Shown: piece by piece, positions 11,149-23,148 of the stretch
Layout: the number at the start of each line of letters is the position of its first letter
Numbering within the stretch: the first letter of the stretch is position 1
DNA from: Panax quinquefolius
Taxonomy: Eukaryota; Streptophyta; Magnoliopsida; Apiales; Araliaceae
Length of the DNA: 64,000 nt
Direction: 5' to 3'
Assembly (NCBI GenBank): GCA_020205615.1
Contig: JAINUW010000294.1
Span: 310,001-374,000 of the forward strand
Program-made: the position numbers and the translations under genes
The notes under the pieces: generated by a model
Seen by the model: only the letters and a program-made list of their open reading frames with translations
Told to the model about the DNA's origin: nothing
Databases searched by the model: none

Positions 11149-11160
11149 TGGTATCAAAGC
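11149..11160 (+). other. Primer-binding site of D (tRNA-iMet type)
   Basis: TGGTATCAAAGC starts two bases after the LTR end, with one mismatch to TGGTATCAGAGC. The next bases (AGGTTAGAAACCTTAGG) resemble those after the primer-binding site of element A. Confidence 0.85.
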
Positions 11161-13744
11161 TGATAGGTTAGAAACCTTAGGTAAGAGTACCTTAGGCTAT
11201 AACCTTAGAGAAGAGAGGTGAAAATAAGGAGCGAATAAGCTCAAATAGAGTTTGAACAATAAGGGATTAAAACTTGCATGAAAGGATTCAAAGAAGAATC
11301 TCGTAGAGTTATAAGGAATATGAATGTGGGGTTACCCAACTCCAATAGTAAGGATATAAGGTGATAATAAATAGACAATGTCTATAAAAAAGAGAATGAA
11401 TAAGAAATTAAGAATAGAGAGTTAGATCTAAGTGGTGCAATTGTACTCTTTCATAGTTGATGTATGGTATCTGGGCTAAACGATTCCTTCATAGAGCGGA
11501 GGTATATACGAACTAGCAATTTGAAACCTAGTTTGCTGGTTGTTTGTTGGAAACCACTCAGCGTACCATATTGAAACTGGTAGCGACTCGATGTGTACCA
11601 AGTATAGAAAGTGGATACGTATGATGAAAGTGTAGAACTTGAATGAAATGTTGAGCAATGTAAATGAAGTTAGAAATTCTTAAAGGAAGAATTGTTATAT
11701 AAACAAATAGATTCAAAGAAGAATCTTAAAGAGATATAAAGATAAGAAATGGGAGTTTCCTAACTCCAAAAGCCAAGATAACGAATAATGTCGTAAATGA
11801 AAGGAAAGAAAGGGGATCGTAAAACAAAACGATCACGAGTTAACAAAAGAATTTTAAGAGAGATGATTATAGAATAAGATCACGACGGGATCAGTTTAAG
11901 TTATAAAAGAAAGATGGTCTGTAAGGTTTGAATGATTATAGCTTAATGCTATGAAGATGGTGTACTATGAAATAGTACGAGATAACTCATGAGGAGTTAT
12001 AGATGATGTGATATGAGAAATTCGTATCGAGCAAAGAGCAAGTTAAGAGCAAGATAGAGTTAGGTGGGGTTTCAATTGAGGACTCTTGTGATGGCTGAGT
12101 TGTACAAATCTTTGTATGAAGAGGGTTTTGTGCTTGCACTCAGTTTATCACATTGATAATCATTGGAATGTTTATGTCGCGCTATTTGTTATATGCCTGT
12201 TGAGAAGGTGATTCTTTTCTCATGTGTATAACAGATAGGTAGAGTATAGTTAAAGAATATTATAAGGTTAAGTGCGAGTTCTTAAAACTCGTACTTATGG
12301 TAGGTTCGTGACTCATAATTATATGGTATGTTTTTGAACCCCTCGGTGAATGGACGCCTTTATGGTCCGACTAGGATAAGTTCTTAAACTCATATGATTG
12401 TGGCAAGTTCCGAACTCATAACGTGTGATAAGTTTGATTTAACCGGGTATAGATAAGTGTGAATGGAGTATTGAGGATGATAGGAATAGATATACCTATT
12501 AAGCAATGGATCATTATAGAAAGTGGAGTTGATGGTGGAAGCATAGGTATTATAAATCTACTAGCTATGCTAGACTTTGAAATTTATTGACTTCGTGCTG
12601 ATGTTTACACTTCTATTTTCTTGAAAAACATTGGATCAACTGATGGAACTAATGAGTTTTAACAATAATACTTTTATTCGTATGTCTATGCTAATTGCTT
12701 CAGCTAGACAAAAATGATTTGGAATATATCAAAATGTATTTTATATCATTAATGCATCATGTAACCTGGTGCAAAGATGATAAAAATGATGGAGTCATTA
12801 ATGCAGTATTACCTAGTGTTGGATGTGATCTAAGGATCGTCAGCCCACTATGGTATGATGTAGTATGATAAAATCACCAAATGACGGAATCCTCAACGGA
12901 CTGTAAATACAGTGCGGTATCATGACATCATAAAAATATTTTTGAGATTTCTACGAGATATGAGAATACATATGTATGTATGTATGTATATGTATATTTT
13001 GGTTGATGTCCGAATTGTTGTAGAGGTCTATGTTATTTGATTCAGCTAAACAAATATTGAAAGATGTTCATGAAATTCAAGAGTTTCTTGAGAAGTTATG
13101 CCAAACCAAATTATTTTGGTGCGGATTCAGAAGTTGATAAGATGAGATGAACAACCCTATTATTAGGGGTTGCGCTTAGTTTTATACTTTGTGCTGAAAT
13201 GTTTGTATACAATACATGTACCATAGGTTGATCACCTAGAGTACTTGCGGAGGGTGTTTTTAGTCTTTGTGATTGATAAACATTCTGCCAAAGAGGGTTT
13301 AAAGTGTGAAGAACTGGGGGTGAAACACTATTAAACATGGAGAATAGAGTTCATGGTCTTGTGACCCTCGGCATGATTTGGAATCTTTTAAATTCCTAAG
13401 TTATTCATACTACTTCCCAATTATTGAACAATTGTGGAGGATTCTTGTTATTCTGCAAGATGGAAGTGAAAAAGGAAAGTATTCCTTAGAAAGAAGTAAG
13501 TCGTAAAATGCGACACTGAATGATGGATATGTTGAATAAGTGAGAAAAGAAATTTTGAAGTGAAAAGGATGTGAGTTATCAAAGAATAATGTGAAACGTT
13601 TAATAGAAAAGTTTAATAATTGTAGAATGATGTTTGTGGAAAGAAAGTGGTTATAGAAACCAATGAATGAATGAAGTTGTGACGTAAAAAAATCTACTTT
13701 GATAGATTGAATGAATAAAGATTAATAAATAAATAAATAAAATT
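11161..13744 (+). other. Non-coding interior of element D
   Basis: No frame longer than ~75 codons and no zinc knuckle, protease, RT or integrase motif was recognised on either strand. Repeated AACTCATA/AACTCGTA phrases occur near 12280-12430, a (GTAT)n run near 12968-12994 and an AATA run near 13723-13741. It may be long-decayed pol or sequence that never coded. Confidence 0.6.
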
Positions 13745-14030
13745 TCGAGGACAAAATTCTTAGAAGAAGGGGTGAATGTAATGTCCCGAGAGTTTGATCA
13801 TATAATATATGATAATGATCCTTAGAGAAAGATAATGAACGGGTCAAAGAATATGTAATACTCAAATATAATTGAGTCTAAGTAAATATTATGAAATAAA
13901 ACTTATAAGAATTTATTATCAATAATGGTGAGAATAGAAAATATAAAACCTATATTAAGGTAATGTGTTGAAGTTATTCAATGAATAGATTTAAGGAAAA
14001 CCTGAGTAAGGTAGGGTTTCGGTGATTCCG
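13745..14030 (+). other. Second purine tract and LTR-head-like sequence inside D
   Basis: TTCGAGGACAAAATTC and TAGAAGAAGGGGTGAA (13761-13776) look like a gypsy pol end and polypurine tract. They are followed at 13777 by TGTAATGTCCCGAG, an LTR-type start differing from D's own LTR. About 250 bp later comes D's real tract and LTR. D's 3' end therefore appears to contain the head of a foreign LTR. Confidence 0.55.
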
Positions 14031-14045
14031 AGGACGGAATCCTTA

Positions 14046-14059
14046 TAAGGATGGAAGGA
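14046..14059 (+). other. Polypurine tract of D
   Basis: AAGGATGGAAGGA directly before the 3' LTR start, preceded by GATTCCGAGGACGGAATCC as in element A. Confidence 0.7.
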
Positions 14060-14201
14060 TGTGACATCCCAGATTTTTAAAAATTATAAATGAGAATTTT
14101 ATAAATAAAAGTATTATTTATGAAATATGTTGGGTGTGAGTATGTGTATGTCATATATTGTAGAATATGTGAATTGATGTGAAGAGAATGTTATATATTA
14201 A

Positions 14202-14248
<47 letters not shown>

Positions 14249-15563
14249 ATTTAATTGAATTATTTATTGAGTTAAATAAATAAATTTTGTTTTGATTATA
14301 GAGTAATGTAATTAAGTGTAGCAGATTAATTAAATAAATATTTAGTATTTAATTTAATTAATATAATAATTTTATGTTATAGTTCTAATTTAATTGAGAT
14401 AATTAAATTAGATGAGTTATGTGATGATTGTTACACAAAATTATAATTAACAAGTAAATATAAATATATGACAATTTGATGAGATTGATTGATGTTAAGC
14501 TATTGATTAATTAAAATAATGACTATTTGCCAAACATGGTCTTAGGCTTTTCAAGTTCAAATTGGTGTAACCTATGTATTAACTAGTAATTAGTATATCT
14601 AATAATTACTAGGAGTTACATATATTATATATTACTAGAATTGTATATTATATGTATATACTACAAGTTAGTATGTTAGTTTTAGAAAACAAACCAAAGA
14701 AAGAAGAAGAGAGTTAGAGAGAGTTGTAAGAGAAGAAGAAGAGGAAGAAAAAGAAGAAGAATGGAAAGCTTTGAGAAGACAAAACAAGCCCCATCATCAT
14801 CATCTCCATCTCTCTCTTAAATTCATACTAATAAAGTTATAATCTAAATTCCTTGTTTTAATTATATTTTTATGTTCTTCATAATGTAGATAATTGTTAT
14901 ATAGAAGTTGTATTGAGAAATTGAGAGAGATAGAGAGAAATAAAGGAATCGAGATGAGCTAGAAAAAGAAGAAGAAGAAGAAGAAGAAGAAGAAAAAAAA
15001 AAAAAAGAAGCTAGAAGAAGGTAACTTCTAAACTCTTATTTAATCCTTGATTTTTTTGGGTAGATTTATGTTCTAGGGTAGTAGATCATGCTTAATCTGT
15101 TTGTATTGGTTTAATCTTGGATTATCAAGAATCAAACAAGAGGATTCAAGAAAGAAAATGAAATGGAAAGAAAATTTGAAGAACAAAATTCGTAGGTTTT
15201 TTAGTAATTGTGGACATATCTTGTGAAATTCATACCTCTTTGGGTATAATGAGTTAGAACGTGAGCCTTGTATCAAATCGAAGATATGGAAGTAAGCTAT
15301 ATTTTGAAAGTAGAATCACATGAAAACTCTTTGTAGATTTCTTGCAATGTCTGTTTTAGTATGGCTGGTGATGCGAAGGAAAATAATCATCGAGTAAAAT
15401 CAAAACTGTTACGGTTTCTGACTTTGAAAAATTCATATAAATTCGTGTGTTTTGAATCTGAAGAAACTTAAAACTGCAAAGTTGTAGATATGGAAGTTTA
15501 CTAGCTAGAATCACGTGATTGAGCCATTTTATGGACCGAATCATGTCCGAAATAAATTGTTTA
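14060..15563 (+). repeat. 3' LTR of D, truncated
   Basis: Nearly identical to 8140-9607, then breaks off at 15563 (AAATTGTTTA) where copia coding sequence starts. About half of the LTR is missing. Confidence 0.88.
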
Positions 15564-16009
15564 TAAATTTATAGAAGGAAAGGAAAATCTTGTTGTCGTG
15601 TTAAATCAACAAAAATGTAGCTTTAATAAAGAAGGCTTAGGATATACCAGTGAAACAAGTAAATCAAAAGATAAAGGATTATATCACATTAAAATTAAAG
15701 AAAAAGAAAGTCATATATCTCCCTTCACAAAATGTTCCTATTGTAATAGAAATGGTAAAGAATATGTGCAATGCTAGAAATAGAAACTATAAAGGAAAAA
15801 TTATTTGGGTTCCCAAAGGAACATATACTGCACCAACCATCACAAGAAGAGAATTTCACAAACATCATTATCATACTTCTCACATTCCAGTTACTCATAG
15901 AATGCTTTTCTCAACTAAAATTGATTATCCTATCCCGAGTTTTGTAAATGAAACTTTAAATGCTCCTTATACAAAATGGAAAACTCACCCTAAGGACCCT
16001 TCAATTTAA
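15564..16009 (+). pseudogene. gag: copia Gag C-terminus and linker
   Basis: Starts mid-protein with a conserved stretch ending NKEGLGY. At 15733-15774 a zinc knuckle can be read as CSYCNRNGKEYVQC, with the histidine position lost. The open frame from 15650 overlaps in another phase and carries KIIWVPKGT, typical of the segment just before the Sirevirus protease, so a frameshift lies between knuckle and linker and another near 15990-16009 before the protease. Confidence 0.75.
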
Positions 16010-16049
16010 AGGGTACCAACTTGTAAAATTAGTACATATATTGCAGGTA

Positions 16050-16388
16050 TGTCTTGCAGCTGATTTGAATAAAAGTAAATGGTATCTTGATAGTGGATGC
16101 TCTAGACATATGACTGGAGACAAATTCAAATTAAGAAATCGGCAAGCTACAGACTTTGGTGAGGAAACTTTCCGTGATAACAATAAAGGTAAAATAATTG
16201 GAGTTGGATGTGTTGGTAACAAACACATAACCATTTCCAATGTTTAGTTAGTTACTGGACTCAGGTATAATCTTATATCTATCAGTCAACTATGTGATAG
16301 TGGTTTTAAAATATCCTTTAGTACACATAACTGCTCTATTTTTTATCAAACTGGTAAATTAATATTAGATTATCCTAGATATCAAAAT
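16050..16388 (+). pseudogene. pol: copia aspartic protease
   Basis: Polyprotein-processing protease. KWYLDSGCSRHMTGD places the active-site Asp-Ser-Gly at 16090-16098, intact. A later half reads NLISISQLCDSGFKISF. An in-frame TAG at 16245-16247 splits the domain, while the frame continues unchanged on both sides into the integrase. Downstream it joins the GAG-pre-integrase region without frame change. Confidence 0.88.
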
Positions 16389-17290
16389 GTGTATACTTGT
16401 GACTTAGATGCATACTCTCACTTAGATAACATATGTCTTGTATCTGCAAATAAGGATCCTTGGCTATGGCATCGCAGACTAGGACACATTAATATGAAAC
16501 TCATAAATAACATTTCTTCTAAAGAATATGTTTGTGGTCTTTTTAAATTAAAATTTTTTAAAGAGCACATCTGTGAAGCTTGCGAATTAGGTAAACAAAT
16601 TCATGCATCCCACAAACATAAATTCACTGTGTCAACCTCTCGACCCTTAGAATTGATACACATGGACCTTATTGGACCTATCCCTAAACATAGCATGGGT
16701 GGTGCTGTATATATTCTAGTTTTGGTTGATGATTATTCACGATTTACATGGGTTGATTTTCTAAAATTTAAAAATAAGGCTATTAATTCTTTTTCTACTA
16801 TGTGTAAAAAGATTCAAAATCAACAGAGGAGTTCTATTGTTTATATTTGATCTGATCACGAAAGAGAATTTGATAATTCTGATTTCAATATATTCTGTGA
16901 TGAGAACGGTATAAGTCATAACTTCTCTGCTCCTTATACACCCCAGTCAAATGGTGTAGTTGAAAGAAAAAATCGTTCTTTACAAGAAATGGCGAATACC
17001 ATGTTAAATGAATACCGTCTTCCAAAGTATTTCTTGGCTGAAGTAGTGGCAACATCATGTTACATATTAAATAGAGTTTTATTAAGACCCTTTTTACTCA
17101 AAACTCCCTATGAGCTTTACTATAAAAGAACTCCAAAAATAAATTATTTTCGTGTTTTTGGGAGCAAATGTTTTATTTTAAACACCAAAGGACACTTGTT
17201 GAAATTGATCCTAAATCTGATGAAGGAATATTTATGCGATACTCTCTCAATAGTAAAGCATACAGAGTTTTCAACAAAAGAAGTCTAGTT
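16389..17290 (+). pseudogene. pol: copia integrase
   Basis: Would insert the cDNA into the host genome. The zinc-binding HHCC domain is visible (WHRRLGH, then ICEACELGKQ). The catalytic core shows HMDLIGPI for the first Asp, SDHEREF for the second and NGVVERKNR for the Glu. A TGA at 16848-16850 lies directly before the second catalytic Asp. A frameshift near 17175 moves the reading into the frame continuing with SDEGIFMRYSLNSKAYRVFN, the usual end of this domain. Length and order fit the family. Confidence 0.9.
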
Positions 17291-18603
17291 GTGAAAGAAT
17301 CAATGAATGTGACCTTTGATGAAACTCAGCTTCCTCCAAAATATAAAGCACTGACTGATAATGATGTTGTCATTGAAGATATTCTCAGAAATATGGAAGA
17401 ACCAAAACTAGATAATGCATCTCCACCTATTATTGAGAATCCCCTTGAAAATCTAAACCCTCAATTGAATGATTTTCCCAAAGAGTCTCATGTTATTAAA
17501 AATTATCCTATAGAAGATGTTATTGGTAATATTGAAAAAGGAGTCATCACTAGAGCACAAACACATAATCTAGCTGGTCATTTGTCTTTCTTGTCTCAAA
17601 TTGAGCCTAAATTAATAAAAGATGCCTTACTAGATGAAGAATGGATAATGGCTATGCAAGACGAACTTGAACATTTCACTAGAAATAAAGTATAAGAATT
17701 AGTCCCACAACCCGAAGATGTTTCAGTCATTGGAACTCGATGGGTATTTCGTAATAAACTTGATGAAAATGGAACTATTATTCATAATAAAGAGGGATTA
17801 GTTGCACAAGGATATAATCAAATGGAAGGAATTGACTATGATGAAACATATGCTCCTGTTGCTAGAATTGAATCTATTCGTATGTTATTAGCATTTGTAT
17901 GCCATAAGAATTTTAAACTATTTCAAATGGATGTGAAATCTGCATTCATAAATGGTGTTATAGAAGAGGAAGTTTATGTTAAACAACCTCATGGATTTGA
18001 AGATTTTAGTCATCCTGAATATGTTTATAAATTACATAAAGCTCTATATGGTTTAAAATAGGCACCCAGAGCTTGGTTTGAAAGGTTGAGTATATTTTTG
18101 TTAAAAAATGGCTTTAAACTAGGGACTGTTGATACTACCTTATTCACTAAAAATAAAAATGATGATATTTTGGTAATTCAAATATATGTTGATGATATAT
18201 TTTTTGGTTCTACTGACATTACTATGTGCAATGATTTTTCTGAAAGTATGAGTAAAGAATTTGAAATGAGTATGATGAGAGAATTAAACTTCTTCCTCGG
18301 ACTGCAGATCAAACAAGGAGAAAAAGATATTCATATATCTCAGTTTAATACTGTAAAGAAATGATCAAGAAATTTGGCTTAGAATCAGCAAAACCTCTTA
18401 ACACTCCTATGTCAACGACGGATAAATTAATTATTGATGAAAATGGAAAATCTGTTGACTCAAAGAAATATAGAGGAATGATCGGAAGTCTATTATACAT
18501 AACTACTAGTAGACTTGACATCATGTTTAGTGTTTCTAAATGTGCCAGGTTTCAAGCTGATCCTAAAGAATCTCACCTGATCGCAGTAAAGAGGATTTTT
18601 TGA
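17291..18603 (+). pseudogene. pol: copia reverse transcriptase
   Basis: RNA-directed DNA polymerase. An acidic linker comes first, then EEWIMAMQDEL, GTRWVFRNKLDENG, YAPVARIESIRMLLAF, FQMDVKSAFINGVIEEEVYV and YVDDIFFGST with the catalytic YVDD intact (about 18187-18198). The end is SLLYITTSRLDIMFSV. Stops lie at 17693 (TAA), 18059 (TAG, where the family has LKQAPRAW) and 18601 (TGA, where it has RYLKGT). One base is missing near 18346, before MIKKFGL. The catalytic residues survive, so decay is by scattered mutation rather than deletion. Confidence 0.92.
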
Positions 18604-19131
18604 TATCTTAAAGGAACCACTGAATTGGGTCTATGGTATCCTAAGGATCAACCATTTAATATAGTATGCTTTTCAAACTCTGACTATACAGGTCATCATG
18701 TCGATCGAAAAAGTACCAGTGGTACTTGCCAATTCCTAAGAGGATGTTTGGTTTCTTGATTTTCTAAGAAACAGAACTCGGTATCTATTTCAACCACCGA
18801 AGCGGAATACGTTGCAGTTGCACGATGTTGTGCTCAAATACTGTGGATGAAATAGACCCTTGCTGATTATAACTTGAAATTTGACTGGGTTTCAATTTTA
18901 TGTGATAATACTAGTACCATAAATCTCAACAAAAATACAATCTTGCATGCTAGGTCAAAACGTATAGACATTAGACATCACTTTTTACATGATCATGTTA
19001 ATAACGAAAGTATTAAGCTAGAACATATTGACACTAAATTAAATATAGCTGATATATTTACTAAACCACTAAGTTTGGAAAGATTCTACAAATTAAGAAT
19101 TGAGTTAGGAATGCTGGATATTTCTTCTTAA
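18604..19131 (+). pseudogene. pol: copia RNase H
   Basis: Removes RNA from the RNA-DNA hybrid. YLKGTTELGLWYP, then SNSDYTG for the first Asp region, RKSTSGTCQFLRGCLVS, STTEAEYVAVA for the Glu region, CDNTSTINLNKN and IADIFTKPL at the end. Stops at 18757 (TGA, in place of Trp) and 18853 (TAG, in place of Gln). The natural pol stop is TAA at 19129-19131, giving the usual C-terminus length. Confidence 0.9.
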
Positions 19132-19500
19132 TTGTTTTATTTTATTTTTTTTGCTTTGTTTGAACAAATTTTAACTTAATTATTTAAATATATATAGTAT
19201 TTTTGATAAATTTTATTAAATTAATATATATTTTCATTAATATACATATATTTTCTTAATTTTTCTTAACCAAGTTTTATATATATATCTATATAATTAA
19301 TTTTAATAATTTTTATCAAACTAAGTTATAAGTATAAATATTCATTTATTATTTTAATGGTTATTTTATAATTATTAGAGTAAGGTATATTACATATTTA
19401 TATTTATTTTCAAGGATTTAATCTACACCATCAATCTTTATGCATATCCAAGGGTCAAAATTGACCAATCCGAGTCTCTTTCATCAAACCAATCAGACTC
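19132..19500. other. AT-rich sequence after copia pol
   Basis: No polypurine tract or LTR of the plus-strand copia element is visible here. The stretch is poly-T and TATATA-rich, ending in GGGTCAAAATTGACC (a short inverted repeat) and GACTC, directly before the minus-strand LTR at 19501. It may be remnant 3' sequence of the copia element or older target DNA. Confidence 0.5.
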
Positions 19501-22456
19501 TGTTAGTTCCCAGTAGGCACATAATAGATCTAGAAGGGGAGGGGGTTGAATAGATTCTTTTAATTTCAAATACTTTTCTCGTTTATTTTGTATTGCTAAT
19601 AAGTTAGCATATGACAAACATAATAATCTTTTCAAGCACATCGGAATAAGTAAAAGATCCCCTTCATTGATATATTCATAATTATACATACATTGTTCTT
19701 AGAGTTAGTTCGGTTGTAAGCAGTTAAAACATACATAGAAGTTATAGCAGTTAATGTACATAATGTAAATGACATAAAGTAAAAGACACAAGGGATTTTA
19801 AGTGGTTCAGAGACTCAAGCTCCTAATCCACTCTTCTTCTTTTAACTAGCAGGATTTCTACTAAGGAAGGTCATCACCCTAAATCACTAAGATTCCTTTA
19901 AGGCCAGCAGCCTTGGGACTTCAGCCCACTAAGAAATCTTCAAGGCCAGCATCCTTGGAACTTCTATAGTTCCCTAGGAACTCTTCAAGCCCAGCAGGCT
20001 TAGAACTTCATTTAGCCCCTCCGGACAAGGACCCCTCAGGCCCTGACTTATGTTGTTGTTGATGTTGTTGTTGTTGGTGTTGAGCTGCTAAGATGTCTTT
20101 AAGCTAGAACATCTTTTGTACTTAGCAACTTGGTGTGGTCCTCTTTGCATTCTGCTTCGAGTCTGGACCACATCTTCTTTAGTGCAGCTGATCTTCATTA
20201 TGTTCTGCTCATCTTCATATGATGTCAGGTTTGCACCATCACCATTCCTTGAACCCTTCTTGCCTGGTTGGCAGACATGGTTTTGCACTTGTTCTGTTTC
20301 GGGTTTAGGTTTATAGTGATTCGTAGAGTGGCTCTTTGGATCTTCTCTTTGCTCTGCCACTCTTCTGAATGTTATCTTCTTGTCCTTCTCTGCTCTCGGC
20401 TTGGCTGCCATCTTCAGTGGTATTCTCATCTATATTAAGCGAAGCTTTAGTCTGTTTAAGTTATGCTTCTAAGTCTGCTTCACTTCCACCTTCGTAGTCT
20501 CATTGTCATTGAGACTTGTTCATGTAAAGCTCTGGTGGAACTCGTAAAGTCAACAAGATAGCATTCTAACAACTCAACGATTCTGCATTATAGCAATCAT
20601 CAGCAACTCTTAATCTTTGAAGCTCTGTTGGTTTATATTCCTTCCCAATCTTCCCGTTGAAAAGTAGCCGTTAAAAGCTTTTTGAATTGCTTCGCAAATC
20701 TCGAGTTATTTGGTGAAGACTGAAGATGTGACATAACATCCCTTTTTCTGACTTTCTGACACTGCAGTCTACTGTTTCACTTACCCCATCAGAGATGTCA
20801 CTTTGATGTCTCGGGCAAGTAGTCAAATTTATTTCCTCCTTCTAATTTCTCGATCAGAGGTTATCCTTTTGCATCTATGCTCTCAATAAACTTTGTTCGA
20901 ATATCAATCTTTAGGTTGAATTATTGCCAATGCTTCAATCTTCAGTTGTTCGAACTCTACGATTCTGATGCATGTCTTCTTGGACCTGATCGTAGTATCT
21001 TGTTGACATATAGAGACAACACTACGATCTTGAAGAGTGTTGATTAGATCTTCAATGTAGAACACCTCTTCCTTCTCTTATGTAGTGCTTCAACACTTCT
21101 GTTTCCCTCGACTACTCTCAGATACTGATGGCTTGACTCCTTGTTATGGCCCCTTCTGAATAGCAAGACACTTTAGATTTGCGGCGTGTCCAGCTCCCTT
21201 TCTCCTTGTGATCTCCCATTCACTTATCATCAATGGACTGACCCAATGCTTAATCACTTTAGCCTTATTCTTCAGAGGCTAACCAGTATCTTTGTGTACA
21301 CTCCATCAGTTCCTTCTTTGTTTGGAAAACACTACGATCCTGGTTGCTTTCAAAATCGTCGTCATCTATTTACTTGACAGCTACTGCACTTGCTGACTTT
21401 CCTTAGTCAGTTACTGAAGTCTTCTTCTGATCAACTTGTGGAAGACTTCATCTCGAATGGCTTCATAACTCAATCTAGATGTTGATTGAGTTGGTGATTA
21501 GATCTTTTGTTAGCTTACATGCTATTCGTTGAGTGCTCTCTGGTTTCCTTTAGGTGGGATGTATCTTTGCAGTACCAACCAGAGGCTTCATTCCTTTGGA
21601 TATTCTGGGAGTGCTCAATTATTGAGAATCGTGTTTGCTCTACGATTCTGCCTTGGCATTGTGAGCACATCTGTTGAAGTCTTAGTTCTACACTCTACGA
21701 TTTAGCTTTGGCTGTGCAGACACTATGACTCTGAGATCAGATCTTGACACTACGATTTCTGACTTTGTGCTCATTGTCTTCATCTGATCTTGCTCGACTA
21801 AGATCTCTGCCTCTTATATGATCAGTAGACTCTACGACTCTGAGTGTAGTCTATGATTCTTGACTTGGCTTCGACATCAGTAGAATGTACAACTCCGAGT
21901 GTAGTCTACGATTCTTGACTTGGCTTCGGCAGATGCTCGGTCAGCTTGTAGTCAGGCTGTCTCTAAGATTCTGAACATGACTTCCTCAGCAGAATATGGC
22001 TCTGAGGAAGTTCTCCTCGACACACTACGATCCTTTCTCGTCTCTCCTGGCAGTCTATGAACTCTGAGATCTACTATCTTGCAGACTACGATTCTGCCTC
22101 GATAGCTCTCGAGTTTTCCTTGACTCTCATGACAGACTACGATTTCTGGTGCAGTGCTCAACGATCAGAAAAGCCGATCTATTACATCATAAGATCAACC
22201 TAACACACTTAATCTTTCCATATTTATAGTCCTTGTACATTATTTCTTTTTAAGGACTTTACAAAGCTGTTTTGCTTATGTAGGATCATCCTAACACATT
22301 TGATCAATTCATTCTACGTCCTTGCACATATGTTCCTATTATCTATCAAAGGACTTTACATCTTTTCTTGATGCAAGCATACTTTCATATTCATTCATAT
22401 ATATCATAATCAAATCATATTTAAACATAATATCATTCACATGCGTATTCCTGACA
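19501..22456 (-). repeat. Sirevirus-like 3' LTR
   Basis: Minus-strand start TGTCAGGAATACGCATG and end CTAACA (plus strand TGTTAGTTCCC at 19501). TG...CA termini, 2956 bp. The U5 side holds a G-run stretch (GAAGGGGAGGGGGTTGAATAG near 19530) and the AAGTGGTTCAGAGACTCAAGC block near 19800 typical of this group's LTRs. GGCCAGCAGCCTTGG-type tandem phrases occur at 19900-20000. The U3 side holds the ACTACGATTCT motif series. Confidence 0.82.
20957..22150 (-). repeat. Recurring ACTACGATTCT motif in copia LTR
   Basis: On the plus strand CTACGATTCT or one- to two-base variants occur near 20957, 21021, 21331, 21640, 21695, 21750, 21832, 21851, 21906, 22025, 22086 and 22138. At 21624-21649 an AGAATCG copy faces a CGATTCT copy as an inverted pair. 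On the LTR's own strand the motif is AGAATCGTAG. It is confined to the U3 half. Confidence 0.75.
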
Positions 22457-22470
22457 ATCTCCCCCTATTT
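22457..22470 (-). other. Main polypurine tract of Sirevirus-like element
   Basis: Minus strand AAATAGGGGGAGAT directly before the LTR start, preceded by GTCATAATCA. This is the standard plus-strand DNA primer position. Confidence 0.85.
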
Positions 22471-22730
22471 GATTATGACAAAAACAATAAGTGCATATGC
22501 ATGTTATGAATGAATCTTATATACAATGAGCAGCTGTAGTTCTAAAATAGATAATTATGAATGTCATTTTATAGTGATATGGAATTTTATAAGCTATGAC
22601 ACTTTTACATCCTGGATCCAGAACATACCTAATTAGTTAGAGATGTACCTCTTTGGCTCCATGTGTGTTTCCAGGATGTCTGTTGATCAGCTATTCATCT
22701 GTTTGATCTCTTTGCTCCTGCTCCCCCTGA

Positions 22731-22936
22731 GACTCATGCTCTTCTTCTTTTTCTGGCTCCCCCTCAAACTTTGCATTCATAGGTTCATCATCATTTGGCT
22801 CCCCCTCAGATGATGATACAGCTTGTGTTGCTGCTATCTTCTTCTTTGTCTTCTTCTTAGCCTTCTTACCTTATTTGCTTCTTTTCTCTTTGTTCCTCCT
22901 TGATTTCTTCTTTCTATGTCTCTTTTTCTCCCCCCT
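22731..22936 (-). other. Additional upstream polypurine tracts
   Basis: Minus-strand GAGGGGGAG-type tracts at 22731-22740, 22757-22765 and 22799-22807, plus a G6 tract at 22930-22935. Multiple polypurine tracts before the 3' LTR are a described hallmark of Sireviruses. The interval 22471-23148 holds these and no open frame of note. Confidence 0.7.
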
Positions 22937-23148
22937 TTTGTCATTAATCACTTGAGAAATCTGCTCCATGTTGGACATAAGTTGCTCCATCAGATAAGAG
23001 GAGTTACCAACCTCAATCTTGAGTTCTTCTTGGCTTAGCTCAAGTTGTAGGGAGAAAGACTGATTTAGATTGTCAATCTTGTCAGAGAGGGCTTGGACTT
23101 GCTCTTCATTAGCCTATACAGACTCGTAGAGCTTCACGCTTCGATCAT

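Larger units (their letters stand above)
8140..15563 (+). mobile_element. gypsy-type element D with non-coding interior
   Basis: Two direct repeats start with TGTGACATCCCAGATTTTTA at 8140 and 14060 and are very similar over 1.5 kb, indicating fairly recent insertion. A tRNA-iMet-type primer-binding site follows the first and a purine tract precedes the second. The 2.9-kb interior has no recognisable gag or pol, giving the architecture of a large non-autonomous retrotransposon derivative. It interrupts gag of B0. The five bases before it are GTCAC, but no matching duplication can be checked because the 3' LTR is cut at 15563 by copia sequence. Confidence 0.85.
15564..19131 (+). mobile_element. 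Sirevirus-like Ty1/copia pol fragment
   Basis: Domains in order: gag end, protease, integrase, reverse transcriptase, RNase H. This is the copia order, and wording such as WYLDSGCSRHMTGD and LDENGTI...YDETYAPVARIESIR matches the SIRE/Maximus group. No LTR, primer-binding site or gag start is present on its own strand: it begins abruptly inside gag at the D junction. It carries at least seven in-frame stops and about three to four frameshifts. Confidence 0.9.
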
